7,642 nt of DNA from Pedobacter schmidteae (GTDB lineage Bacteria; Bacteroidota; Bacteroidia; Sphingobacteriales; Sphingobacteriaceae): contig CAMDQV010000093.1 in the NCBI GenBank assembly GCA_945906015.1, positions 1 to 7,642 on the forward strand. Reading direction: 5' to 3'. Below are positions 1-7,200 of this stretch, one piece after another. Within the stretch, counting starts at the first letter, position 1; each line of letters starts with the position of its first letter. The position numbers were made by a program, and so were the translations under genes. The notes under the pieces are model-generated. The model was not told the origin of the DNA. It did not search any database and was given only the letters and a program-made list of their open reading frames with translations.

Positions 1-133
1 GTTTCTGATTATTATACTAAATATAAAGATCAATTGTTATAAATCAGAGCAAAGAATTTCAATAAAGCAGCGCTTCAGATCATCCTATTTATGTTGTACT
101 GTATTATAAACAAACTATTGTTTCTAAGTTAAT
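1..133. other. Non-coding region after the hydrolase gene
   Basis: AT-rich, with no coding region I can support on either strand. On the minus strand two weak hairpins follow or overlap the hydrolase stop: 125-130 with 141-146 (6 bp, 10-nt loop) and 108-113 with 118-123 (6 bp, 4-nt loop, arms AAACAA/TTGTTT). Either might contribute to transcript ending, but neither has the strength of the 1261-1296 hairpin. No tRNA, promoter or repeat is recognised. Confidence 0.5.
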
Positions 134-1231
134 CTATTTAAACTTAATAGTTAATGGCTTAAAATTGAATACTTTATCAATAAAAGCATAGGCTTCGATA
201 CGGTTTTCGACCGGAAAATCATGTTCCGCATTTGGGTAACGAACCTGTAAATTATTGGGCATACCTAATGAATCAAAAACAGGTTTCACTTTTAAAATAC
301 CTTTTTCAACACCCTTATAATCAAAATTTGTATCATGCAAGGGTGAAACCGAAAAAAAAGCACGAGGTGCAATTGCAGCTATGATATCGCTAAAGTTAAA
401 CGGAATTTTACGTGCATCCAGATCATACTTTGATCGGATCAAGGGCATATACCTTGTTTGAGCCCAAGGTCCTAAACGGCCACCATATTTCTTAGACCCT
501 TCTTCACCAATGTTATAATATTCAAATTGAGTCCAGCCACAGCTTGAAACTGTCACCTTAATACGTTCATCAAAGGCCGATACGAACATAGAATTATGAC
601 CACCAAGAGAATGTCCAATTACACCGATCTTAGCAGGATCTACATCCGCTCTACTTTGAAGTAAGTCAATGCATCGCATGTGATTAACAATAGCCTGCAT
701 TGTTGCTGATTTATATCTGTCTGTTTCAAAATCATGATCCTTTAAATCGCCAAAGCTTGGATAATCGGGCGCAATTACTACATATCCACGCTGTGCTAGC
801 TCTCTTGCATGAGCGCGGTTGGGTTTATCTCCTTGTCCATCAACAACACCCTTGCCTAATTCACTGGTACCATGCAGTACAAGCATGGCTGGTAGTTTTT
901 TTGGAATTCCAATTTGTTTCGGGATATAGAGATAAACCGGTAAACGCTCCTTATCCGTTACATTAAAAGTAAGGTTATACCGGGTAAAATTTTCTTCTAT
1001 GACACTATCAGTAATTTGTAAATTGAATGAAAAGTGCTTATCGTGTCTAGGTAATTTCCCCATTACCTTTTCCATATTAGTAAGAATTCTTAACCTTTCG
1101 CGATCATGATTTGAAATAGCATTGATTTTGCTATTTTTCTGATCATTCCATTCAGTTTGAGCAAAGGTTGTACGAGGAAAGATGATAAAAAGGCAAATAA
1201 TGAAAATCTTCAATTTACCTGAAAGAATCAT
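134..1231 (-). CDS. Secreted alpha/beta-hydrolase (acetylxylan esterase / dienelactone hydrolase-like)
   Basis: 365 residues, probably a periplasmic serine hydrolase or esterase. Seen: a signal peptide with a hydrophobic core at about residues 7-19 and likely cleavage after TFA (22-24). An N-terminal segment (about 44-61) contains the RxRIL..M..VMGxLP-type pattern of this family. The hydrolase fold follows, with VLHG at 118-121 (oxyanion region), APDYPSFGD at 154-162, the nucleophile elbow GHSLGG at 206-211 (Ser208), SPLHDTNFD at 296-304 (probable acid Asp300) and AEHDFP at 335-340 (His337). The triad therefore looks complete and the length is normal. Family knowledge: relatives are annotated as acetylxylan esterase, dienelactone hydrolase or prolyl-oligopeptidase-like, and few have a known substrate. 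The elbow does not fit the CE15 glucuronoyl esterase pattern. The gene is last in the cluster, 81 bp after the DUF5017 gene, with a terminator-like hairpin between them, so co-transcription may be partial. The start is set by the signal peptide; no Shine-Dalgarno sequence is visible. The fold call is firm, the substrate unknown. Confidence 0.9.
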   Translation of the reverse strand: MILSGKLKIFIICLFIIFPRTTFAQTEWNDQKNSKINAISNHDRERLRILTNMEKVMGKLPRHDKHFSFNLQITDSVIEENFTRYNLTFNVTDKERLPVYLYIPKQIGIPKKLPAMLVLHGTSELGKGVVDGQGDKPNRAHARELAQRGYVVIAPDYPSFGDLKDHDFETDRYKSATMQAIVNHMRCIDLLQSRADVDPAKIGVIGHSLGGHNSMFVSAFDERIKVTVSSCGWTQFEYYNIGEEGSKKYGGRLGPWAQTRYMPLIRSKYDLDARKIPFNFSDIIAAIAPRAFFSVSPLHDTNFDYKGVEKGILKVKPVFDSLGMPNNLQVRYPNAEHDFPVENRIEAYAFIDKVFNFKPLTIKFK

Positions 1232-1260
1232 TTTAGGGAGATTTGGTAAAATTTATAATA

Positions 1261-1296
1261 TAAAAGGATTAACCCAAAAATGGATTAATCCTTTTA
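1261..1296 (-). terminator. Terminator-like hairpin between the DUF5017 gene and the hydrolase gene
   Basis: Positions 1261-1272 pair perfectly with 1285-1296 (12 bp, 12-nt loop; two further C-G pairs are possible inside the loop). On the minus strand the right arm ends CCTTTTA and runs into an AT-rich stretch, the usual look of a weak intrinsic terminator in Bacteroidota. It begins 17 nt after the DUF5017 stop codon and leaves only about 30 nt before the hydrolase ATG. It probably reduces transcription into the hydrolase gene without necessarily blocking it. Pairing is seen directly; termination is inferred. Confidence 0.6.
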
Positions 1297-1312
1297 ACAC
1301 AAACTAATAACA

Positions 1313-2386
1313 TTAAGGAGTTATTGTAAGAGAAATCTCTTTAGTAACTTCAAGTTTTTGATCTATATTACCATTTGAAGCAACAAAAACTGCCTTAAAA
1401 GTACCTGCAACAGGATACGAATAACGGTATTCTGGTAATACAGGATTTGTTAATCCTTTTATTGCTAATGACCAATCTGGCCCCAAATTAACTTTATCAA
1501 TTGTTATACCCTTAGTGATAGCCCAATGCTCAGTAACTGGATCATTAAACGGGCTGGCCGGATCAAACGCTACAAAAGGCTTAAATTTAGCAGTAGGTGA
1601 ATACAATGGATCTTGTGGGTTATAAATTCCGTACTTTGGATCAAATATCGGGTTAAGCGGATTAAATTGAGGCAGAACAGAAGTAAGATAGGTATTACCC
1701 TGAAGTGTTAATCTACTTGCTGTAACCGAAGATAGAGCAGGTGCTTTATCTTTGAGATCATCAACCAACTGGAAACCTACATCTGCCTGACCGGCTATAG
1801 TTAGGGCCAAGGTGTTATTAAGTAGCTTCAGGCTATTAACAGTGAACGACTGTATAAACCATTGACGATTAACACCACTGATAGCTTGTGACTTTGTATT
1901 ATAACGGAAGGCGAAATAGATTGGCTTTCCAGCAAGTAATAAGTCAGAAATATTTACTGTTCCCGAAGTAAGTAAGGTTGCACTTGTACCTAATTTAAAT
2001 CTGCTTGTAATATCAACCCATGTGGCCGCTTTTACTTTTGCAAGGCTAGAATAATCACCAGCAAAATTAGTTGATGCCAAAAGTGTTACTTGATCAGCCT
2101 GTGCTCCTAATTGAACACTACTACTGAAGGTAAGATTTGCACCAGCACCAACAACATCAACTACACGACCAGATTTGGAACTATAATCCTTTAGTAACTC
2201 ACCAGAATAAAAAGAAATATTCTGCGTTTCACCTCCGGTGATCATAAATTTAATGATCTCACCTACTTTATAGGTAGCTTTTTCAGTAGTAACATTAAAA
2301 ACCGGAGCCTCTGCCTCTATTATGGGCTTTTCGCAAGAAGCCATAAATAAGGCCGCTGCTACAATACTATATATTTTAAGTTTCAT
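1313..2386 (-). CDS. DUF5017-type surface lipoprotein in the SusE/SusF position
   Basis: 357 residues. Seen: a short type II signal peptide ending MASC, with Cys18 as the likely lipidated residue, followed by an acidic stretch (EKPIIEAEAP). The N-terminal half has the DUF5017 hallmarks TYKVGE (38-43) and ISFYSGE (57-63), then WVDIT (123-127), YFAFRYNT (157-164) and RQWFIQSF (174-181). The C-terminal half has EHWAITKGI (286-294), GPDWSLAIKG (302-311) and a PKD-like YSYPVAGTFKAVFVASNGN (322-340). Family knowledge: DUF5017 proteins are Bacteroidota lipoproteins found beside SusC/SusD pairs; the biochemical role is not established. Inference from lipidation and position: a surface glycan- or ligand-binding protein comparable to SusE/SusF. 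The gene starts 21 bp after susD and so probably shares its transcript. Oddity: residues 241-283 form an aromatic-x-Pro tandem repeat, listed separately. The family assignment is from recalled motifs, without a profile search. Confidence 0.85.
   Translation of the reverse strand: MKLKIYSIVAAALFMASCEKPIIEAEAPVFNVTTEKATYKVGEIIKFMITGGETQNISFYSGELLKDYSSKSGRVVDVVGAGANLTFSSSVQLGAQADQVTLLASTNFAGDYSSLAKVKAATWVDITSRFKLGTSATLLTSGTVNISDLLLAGKPIYFAFRYNTKSQAISGVNRQWFIQSFTVNSLKLLNNTLALTIAGQADVGFQLVDDLKDKAPALSSVTASRLTLQGNTYLTSVLPQFNPLNPIFDPKYGIYNPQDPLYSPTAKFKPFVAFDPASPFNDPVTEHWAITKGITIDKVNLGPDWSLAIKGLTNPVLPEYRYSYPVAGTFKAVFVASNGNIDQKLEVTKEISLTITP
1538..1666 (-). repeat. Heptapeptide aromatic-x-Pro tandem repeat within the DUF5017 lipoprotein
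   Basis: Residues 241-283 repeat the pattern [F/Y]-[N/D/S]-P. It occurs at exact seven-residue spacing four times (F241-N-P, F248-D-P, Y255-N-P, Y262-S-P) and then at six-residue spacing (F268-K-P, F274-D-P, F280-N-D-P). In the DNA the first four units are 21-bp blocks beginning TTTAATCC, TTTGATCC, TATAACCC and TATTCACC. The segment is rich in Pro, Asp and aromatic residues and has no predicted hydrophobic core, so an extended loop or polyproline-like strip is likely. Function is not known; a regular row of aromatics on a surface lipoprotein could contact a sugar ligand, which is inference. Confidence 0.65.
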
Positions 2387-2407
2387 ATTTTCTAATTTGA
2401 ATTAATG
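2387..2407 (-). promoter_or_regulatory. susD-DUF5017 gene junction with the same A/T-rich element
   Basis: The 21-bp gap carries ATTAATTCAAA on the minus strand (2396-2406), identical to the element before susD, here nine bases from the ATG and followed by an A-rich TTAGAAAAT. No Shine-Dalgarno sequence is present. The close spacing supports co-transcription of the three genes. Confidence 0.4.
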
Positions 2408-4246
2408 TTATTCCCAACCAGGATTTTGTGTCATTTTTAAGTTTGAAGACATTTCATTGATCGGTATTGGCATAAACAGATCTCTGGCACTTACATTTGA
2501 ATAATATTTAACAAAGTATACACCTGGACTTTGCTGTTGTAATTTATTACCCATATCCTGATGTACTTTTAAGAATATACCCCAACGAAGCAAATCAGCT
2601 TTACGTGTATTCTCGAAGTTAAACTCTCTCATTCTTTCAGCCTGGATTGCCTCTAAGAAGGTTGTTTTGGATGCTTTGGATGCTGCACTTGTTTCACCAT
2701 CAGTAGTTTTCCAGATAGTTGCCGTAGCAGTAGCACCAGCGCCACCACCGCCAGTAATTGTAATTGTTGGGGCGGCTGCATATTTACCTTCATTAAAATA
2801 GGTGAATCCTAAAAGATCCCGGTCTAGGGTAATAGCAGTAACTATACCACCAGAAATAGTAGCAGTTCCAGTTGCGGTAGTGGTTGCACCAACAGTTCCA
2901 CTAAAGGTTACCGTAGGAGCAGTAGTATATCCAGCACCTCCACTAGTAATGGTAATTGCTTTAACACCTGTTGACCATGCTCTTCTTCTTACTTTGTTAA
3001 ATGCTTCTACAGCATCTGCACTAGGACCATTTAACTCATTCTGTGCTTCTGCATACATTAAAAGAACATCAGAAAATCTAAGTAGTACCATATTTATAGG
3101 AGTTGTAGTAGCACTTTTCGGCGATAAAGTTTCAAACTCTCTCCTCCACTTTCCAGGCTTCAAATTATTTTTTGCATCCTCGGTTGCCGGTACTAAAGTC
3201 ATTGTCTTCACACCTGCTGTGTTTGTATAATTAAAGTGAGGTACACTCCACCACTTTCTATTATCACCCGGCTCAAATGCATTATATAGTTCTGATGTGA
3301 TATTCATATAAGCATCTGCTCTTCCGGTAGGTGCAGAAACACCTGCAGATTGGCCATTGATCCAACCGATATTTCCTGTTTCATTATATTGGTCTAAAGC
3401 ATTTCCATAGAATTCTACTTCCCAAATACTTTCTTTGATATCATATTTATCAGCTGCCAGATTAATAAACACTTGTGAATAGTTTGGATTAAGTGAATGA
3501 CCAGCTTCAGCATCATCAATTACCATTTTTGCCCATTTACTTGCCTCAGCAAATTTTGTTTTATCATTAACTGGAGCACCTGCCATATGAAGGTTCACTC
3601 GTGCTAAAATCCCACGAACTGCCGATTTACTGATTGCCCCTCCATAACCCAAAGTATTAATACTAGGAACTAATTTTTCAGCAGCCTCCATATCCTTAAT
3701 GATCTGTGCATAAACCGTAGCAACAGGATCTCTTGCTACGTCAACATCAATTACAGAAGTCGTAGGAACAAGTTTCAAAGGAACACCACCATAATATTGA
3801 ACAAGCGTAAAGTAATAATACCCTCTAAGGAATAGCATTTCACCCCTGATCGCATCGCGCTTAGTTTGTGGGATTGCTGTGTTTTTATCCACGTTGGCAA
3901 TTAGAACATTGGCTTTATTTATTCCTTGCCAAAGGTTAAGCCATAAACCGTTATTATACTGATCTGCATTTGAATAAAAATAATTCCAGGGGCCAGCTGT
4001 AAGAGTTGGCCTATTCATATAACCTTCATCAGCTGTCCATGCAAGTAGATAACTTGCATATGTACCATGCAAGCCTCCAGCACCCAAATGATGATAAACA
4101 CCGGCACGTGCAAATTGAAGCTGGGCCTCCGTATCGTAATAGTTTTTAGGATTAAGGAAATCAGTTGGAACTGTCTCCAGGTATTTCTTACAAGAGCCTA
4201 AACTCGTTAAGAAAAGTAGTGCGATTAAAAAATATTTTATTTTCAT
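2408..4246 (-). CDS. susD: SusD/RagB-like surface lipoprotein with an internal repeat insertion
   Basis: 612 residues; the surface lid and ligand-capture partner of the adjacent SusC transporter. Seen: signal peptide with lipobox LGSC and Cys19, followed by KKYLETVPTDF, typical of SusD N-termini. Family motifs: WQGINKAN (106-113), RGYYYFTLVQYYGGVPL (141-157, the TPR helix shared by SusD proteins), KSAVRGILARVNLHMAG (207-223), LRFSDVLLMYAEAQNELNG (389-407), AFNKVRRRAW (415-424), ERMREFNFENTRKADLLRWG (537-556), PIPINEM (593-599) and the C-terminal QNPGWE. These fit a SusD-like N-terminal domain plus a SusD/RagB C-terminal domain. Length exceeds the common 500-550 residues because about 85 residues (428-512) are inserted between two conserved helices. 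The gene begins 19 bp after the susC stop, so translation follows one transcript. The symbol gives the family; the ligand is unknown and need not be starch. Confidence 0.96.
   Translation of the reverse strand: MKIKYFLIALLFLTSLGSCKKYLETVPTDFLNPKNYYDTEAQLQFARAGVYHHLGAGGLHGTYASYLLAWTADEGYMNRPTLTAGPWNYFYSNADQYNNGLWLNLWQGINKANVLIANVDKNTAIPQTKRDAIRGEMLFLRGYYYFTLVQYYGGVPLKLVPTTSVIDVDVARDPVATVYAQIIKDMEAAEKLVPSINTLGYGGAISKSAVRGILARVNLHMAGAPVNDKTKFAEASKWAKMVIDDAEAGHSLNPNYSQVFINLAADKYDIKESIWEVEFYGNALDQYNETGNIGWINGQSAGVSAPTGRADAYMNITSELYNAFEPGDNRKWWSVPHFNYTNTAGVKTMTLVPATEDAKNNLKPGKWRREFETLSPKSATTTPINMVLLRFSDVLLMYAEAQNELNGPSADAVEAFNKVRRRAWSTGVKAITITSGGAGYTTAPTVTFSGTVGATTTATGTATISGGIVTAITLDRDLLGFTYFNEGKYAAAPTITITGGGGAGATATATIWKTTDGETSAASKASKTTFLEAIQAERMREFNFENTRKADLLRWGIFLKVHQDMGNKLQQQSPGVYFVKYYSNVSARDLFMPIPINEMSSNLKMTQNPGWE
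2711..2965 (-). repeat. Two-unit Gly/Thr/Ala-rich beta-repeat insertion inside SusD
   Basis: This stretch encodes residues 428-512 of the SusD-like protein and interrupts the normal join between AFNKVRRRAW and FLEAIQAER. Unit A (about 429-469) reads AITITSGGAGYTTAPTVTFS, then a GATTTATGTATISGG-type tail. Unit B (about 470-511) starts AITLD, carries a longer degenerate middle ending KYAAAPTITIT, then GGGGAGATATATI. Both units thus share AIT(I/L), a turn, a Tyr followed by APT(V/I)T, and a Gly-Ala-Thr-rich tail. The pattern suggests small beta-hairpin modules. Similar GGxGYTxxPTVT repeats are known to me from large secreted or adhesin-like Bacteroidota proteins, but I cannot cite a structure. 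The reading frame is continuous and flanking SusD motifs are intact, so it is an in-frame acquisition and not a disruption. Confidence 0.8.
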
Positions 4247-4265
4247 TTTCTTTGAATTAATTTAA
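4247..4265 (-). promoter_or_regulatory. susC-susD junction with A/T-rich translation-start element
   Basis: The 19-bp gap has no Shine-Dalgarno sequence. On the minus strand it contains ATTAATTCAAA (4251-4261) four bases before the susD ATG. The same 11-mer lies in the susD-DUF5017 gap at 2396-2406. Bacteroidota start sites commonly depend on A/T-rich unstructured sequence and not on Shine-Dalgarno pairing, so this is a plausible initiation element. The gap is too short for a promoter, supporting one transcript. Confidence 0.4.
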
Positions 4266-7200
4266 TTAAAATCCTGCTTTAATACCAAAAGCAATTGTAG
4301 GTGACTTTGGATAGGACGAATAGTCAAAACCCGGAGACAAGGTGTTATTACGGGTAGAAACTTCAGGGTCCATACCTGAATAATTTGTCCATGTAATAAG
4401 ATTCTGTGCAGAAACATTTACACTTAAATTACTCAAATAAGCAGTCTTAATTAGTTTAGCTGGTAAATTATAATTTAAAGAAACAGTTTTCATACGAAGA
4501 AATGATCCATCTTCAACAACTCTTGATGAGTGAAAACCAATTGGCCCTTGTCCACGTGTACGGTAATTAGCATTGGTAGGGTTTTCAGGAGACCAGCGAT
4601 TAGAATAGCTTGCAAACTGATTAATATTGCCCCATCCATTACTATTTCCTTCCATAATCAATCTGTTAGCATTATAGATATCATTACCATAAGACCATTG
4701 AAAGAATACATTTAAACTAAACGCTTTATAATTGAAATTATTTGAGAATCCACCTGTATGGATTGATTGACCTCTACCTATATAAGTCAAATCTGCGTCA
4801 GTCATAGTACCGTCTCCATTGATATCCTTGTATTTAATATCACCAGGTAAAATAGTATTACGAACTGCCCCATTACTAGGAACATCTGGTTTTAATACAT
4901 AAACACCAGGCGAAGGATTATCAAAATCTGCATACTGATAATTACCTTCCCAAATAAATCCAATCATCATTCCGGCAGGTTTTCCAATTTCGGCTACATA
5001 TAATGGCTTATTAAACTGCGAAACATAATCAGCGTTAGTAGTTAAAGAGCGTTGCCCACGGGTAAGCTCCATTATTTTGTTTTTATTAAAACTAATATTC
5101 AAGTTACTTTCCCATGAAAAGTCTTTAGTCATGACATTAACTGTATTCAAAGTAAATTCAAGACCATCATTTCTCAATTTACCAACGTTCTTTGTAGCAG
5201 AGGTAAATCCAGTTGATGAAGGAAGGATTGCATTTAACAGTAAGTTCTCTGTTGATTTTCTGTACAAATCCATTTCAAGAATAACTCTGTCTTTCAAAAT
5301 ACCTATCTCGTAACCTAAATCCATAGTCGTAACCTTTTCCCATTCCAAGGCAGGGTTACCAATTGAAGAAACAGAGTTTGAAGCAATCGGAGTAGAATTA
5401 TTGAATGAATATCCATTAATACTCTGTAATAAACGAGCATAGGTATCAAAGTCACCCACTCTATTATTTCCATTACTACCATAACTGGTTCTTATTTTTG
5501 AGGTAGAAATTCCAGGTAATAATTTAGCAAAGAATCCTTCTTTGTGCATATTCCAAGCTAAGGCAGCACCAGGGAAATAACCCCAGTGTTCTTTAAATTT
5601 GGAAGAGCCATCAGCCCTGTATGTACCTGTTACGATGTACTTAGATTTGTAATTATAATCTAACCTACCTGCATACGAAGCCATTGTATTCACACTAGAA
5701 GAAGATATAGGATTGAAGGCCAATCCTTCTTCTAAGCCGTCCATCATTAAATTCTCATTCGGTAATAATCTTCCTCCATATCCTTTAATATTTGATTTGG
5801 TACTATTTATAGCAAATAAACCAAGACCCGTAATTGAATGATCTTTCTTGAATGTTTTCTTGTAATTCAGCGTAGTTTCATTAGAGAAACTATTTGAAAA
5901 AATATTTCTTATTGAACCATTCACACCGTTCAAGTTATTAGGACTTGGGCCTCCTTGTGCAGTTTTTGAATTATAAAATCGTTCTTCAGTTAATTTATTT
6001 TGACGAATACCTGCAGTTGATTTAATTTCAAAATCTTTATTAATTTGATAGCTAAGATATCCATTACCCTCAACTAGATTAGTAATGTTATTAGAATACT
6101 GATTTGCAAGGTCAATAAAAGGATTTATCCTGAAATCAGAAGCATTCAATGCTTCATCATCTACTGCGTCAGCAACAAGATCATCAGTTGGATTAGGTGA
6201 GATTGGACGGTATAACCATGCTCTAGCTAATGCAAATGCAGTTGGGTTTCCCTGAGTTATTGCTCCAGTATTAACAATTTGTCCGTATTGCTTAATACCA
6301 GAATAATTGGCTGTAATTCCAGCTTTTAATTTATTACTAATGGTTTGATCAAGCGTTACCCTTCCCGAATAACGATTTAAACCCGTATTTATAATAGAAC
6401 CAACCTGATCAAATAAAGATCCTGAAATAGAATATTTGGTTTGTTCAGTACCACCTCTCAAAGCCAGGTTGTTATTCTGCATTACTCCTTGCCGTAAAAC
6501 ATAATCCTGGAAATTAACACCTTCAACATCCCTGTAATTTTCAAGAGTTTTTCCACCAGCAAAAAATGCGGTGGTTGTTGCAGTGGTTGGATTAAGTTCT
6601 TGTTGATATTTAATAAACTCATAAGGGCTCATTAACTCCATTGACTTGGGTATATCTTGCATACCATATGAGCTAGCGAAATTAATGACTGGTTTTCCAA
6701 TATTTCCACGCTTAGTTTGAATAAGAATTACACCGTTTGCAGCTCTAGATCCATAAATAGCAGTAGAAGAAGCATCCTTTAATATAGTCATAGACTCAAT
6801 CTCTTCAGGATTGATACTTGCAGGATCTGGGTTTTCGACAGGAAAACCATCAATTACATACAAAGGAGAAGTACTTTGAGTTAAAGAACCCGCCCCTCTA
6901 ATTACTATGTTTATTCCACCACCAGGCTGACCATCAGATGCATTGACTTTTACACCCGCCACACGGCCAGCAAGGGCTTCAGCAAATGTACCAACAGGAG
7001 CTTTCATCATATCCTTCATCGGTACTACACCAACAGATCCTGTAAGATCTGGCTTTTTTACAGTTCCATAACCAATAACAATTACTTCGCTCAGTGAAGA
7101 ATTTGACTCCTTAAGGGTTATGTTAACTACTGTCCGGTTACCCACAACAATTTCTTGAGTTTCAGTACCAAGAAAAGCAAAAACAAGGGTTTCATTACTG

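Noticed and set aside
1..133. Possible small gene or promoter in the left end
   Set aside because: No open frame with a credible start and no good TTG/TAnnTTTG pair; only weak AT-rich hairpins are present.
700..966. Plus-strand open frame of 88 codons
   Set aside because: It is antisense to the hydrolase core, including the conserved oxyanion region; the sense strand has clear family motifs.
2711..2965. Possible frameshift or mobile-element scar in susD
   Set aside because: The frame is open throughout, both flanks keep SusD motifs, and there are no terminal inverted repeats or target duplications, so it is a protein module insertion.
2802..3230. Plus-strand open frame of 142 codons
   Set aside because: It lies opposite susD, largely opposite the repetitive insertion; its hydrophobic Val/Ala/Pro composition is the antisense shadow of Thr/Gly/Ala-rich repeats, and it has no start context or family match.
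4530..5313. Two short plus-strand open frames (4530-4715 and 5077-5313)
   Set aside because: Both are antisense to the conserved SusC barrel region and show no recognisable protein features.
5697..5737. Inverted repeat-like sequence around GGATTG...CAATCC
   Set aside because: A short stem with mismatches inside the SusC coding frame; the encoded residues read normally, so no regulatory role is supported.
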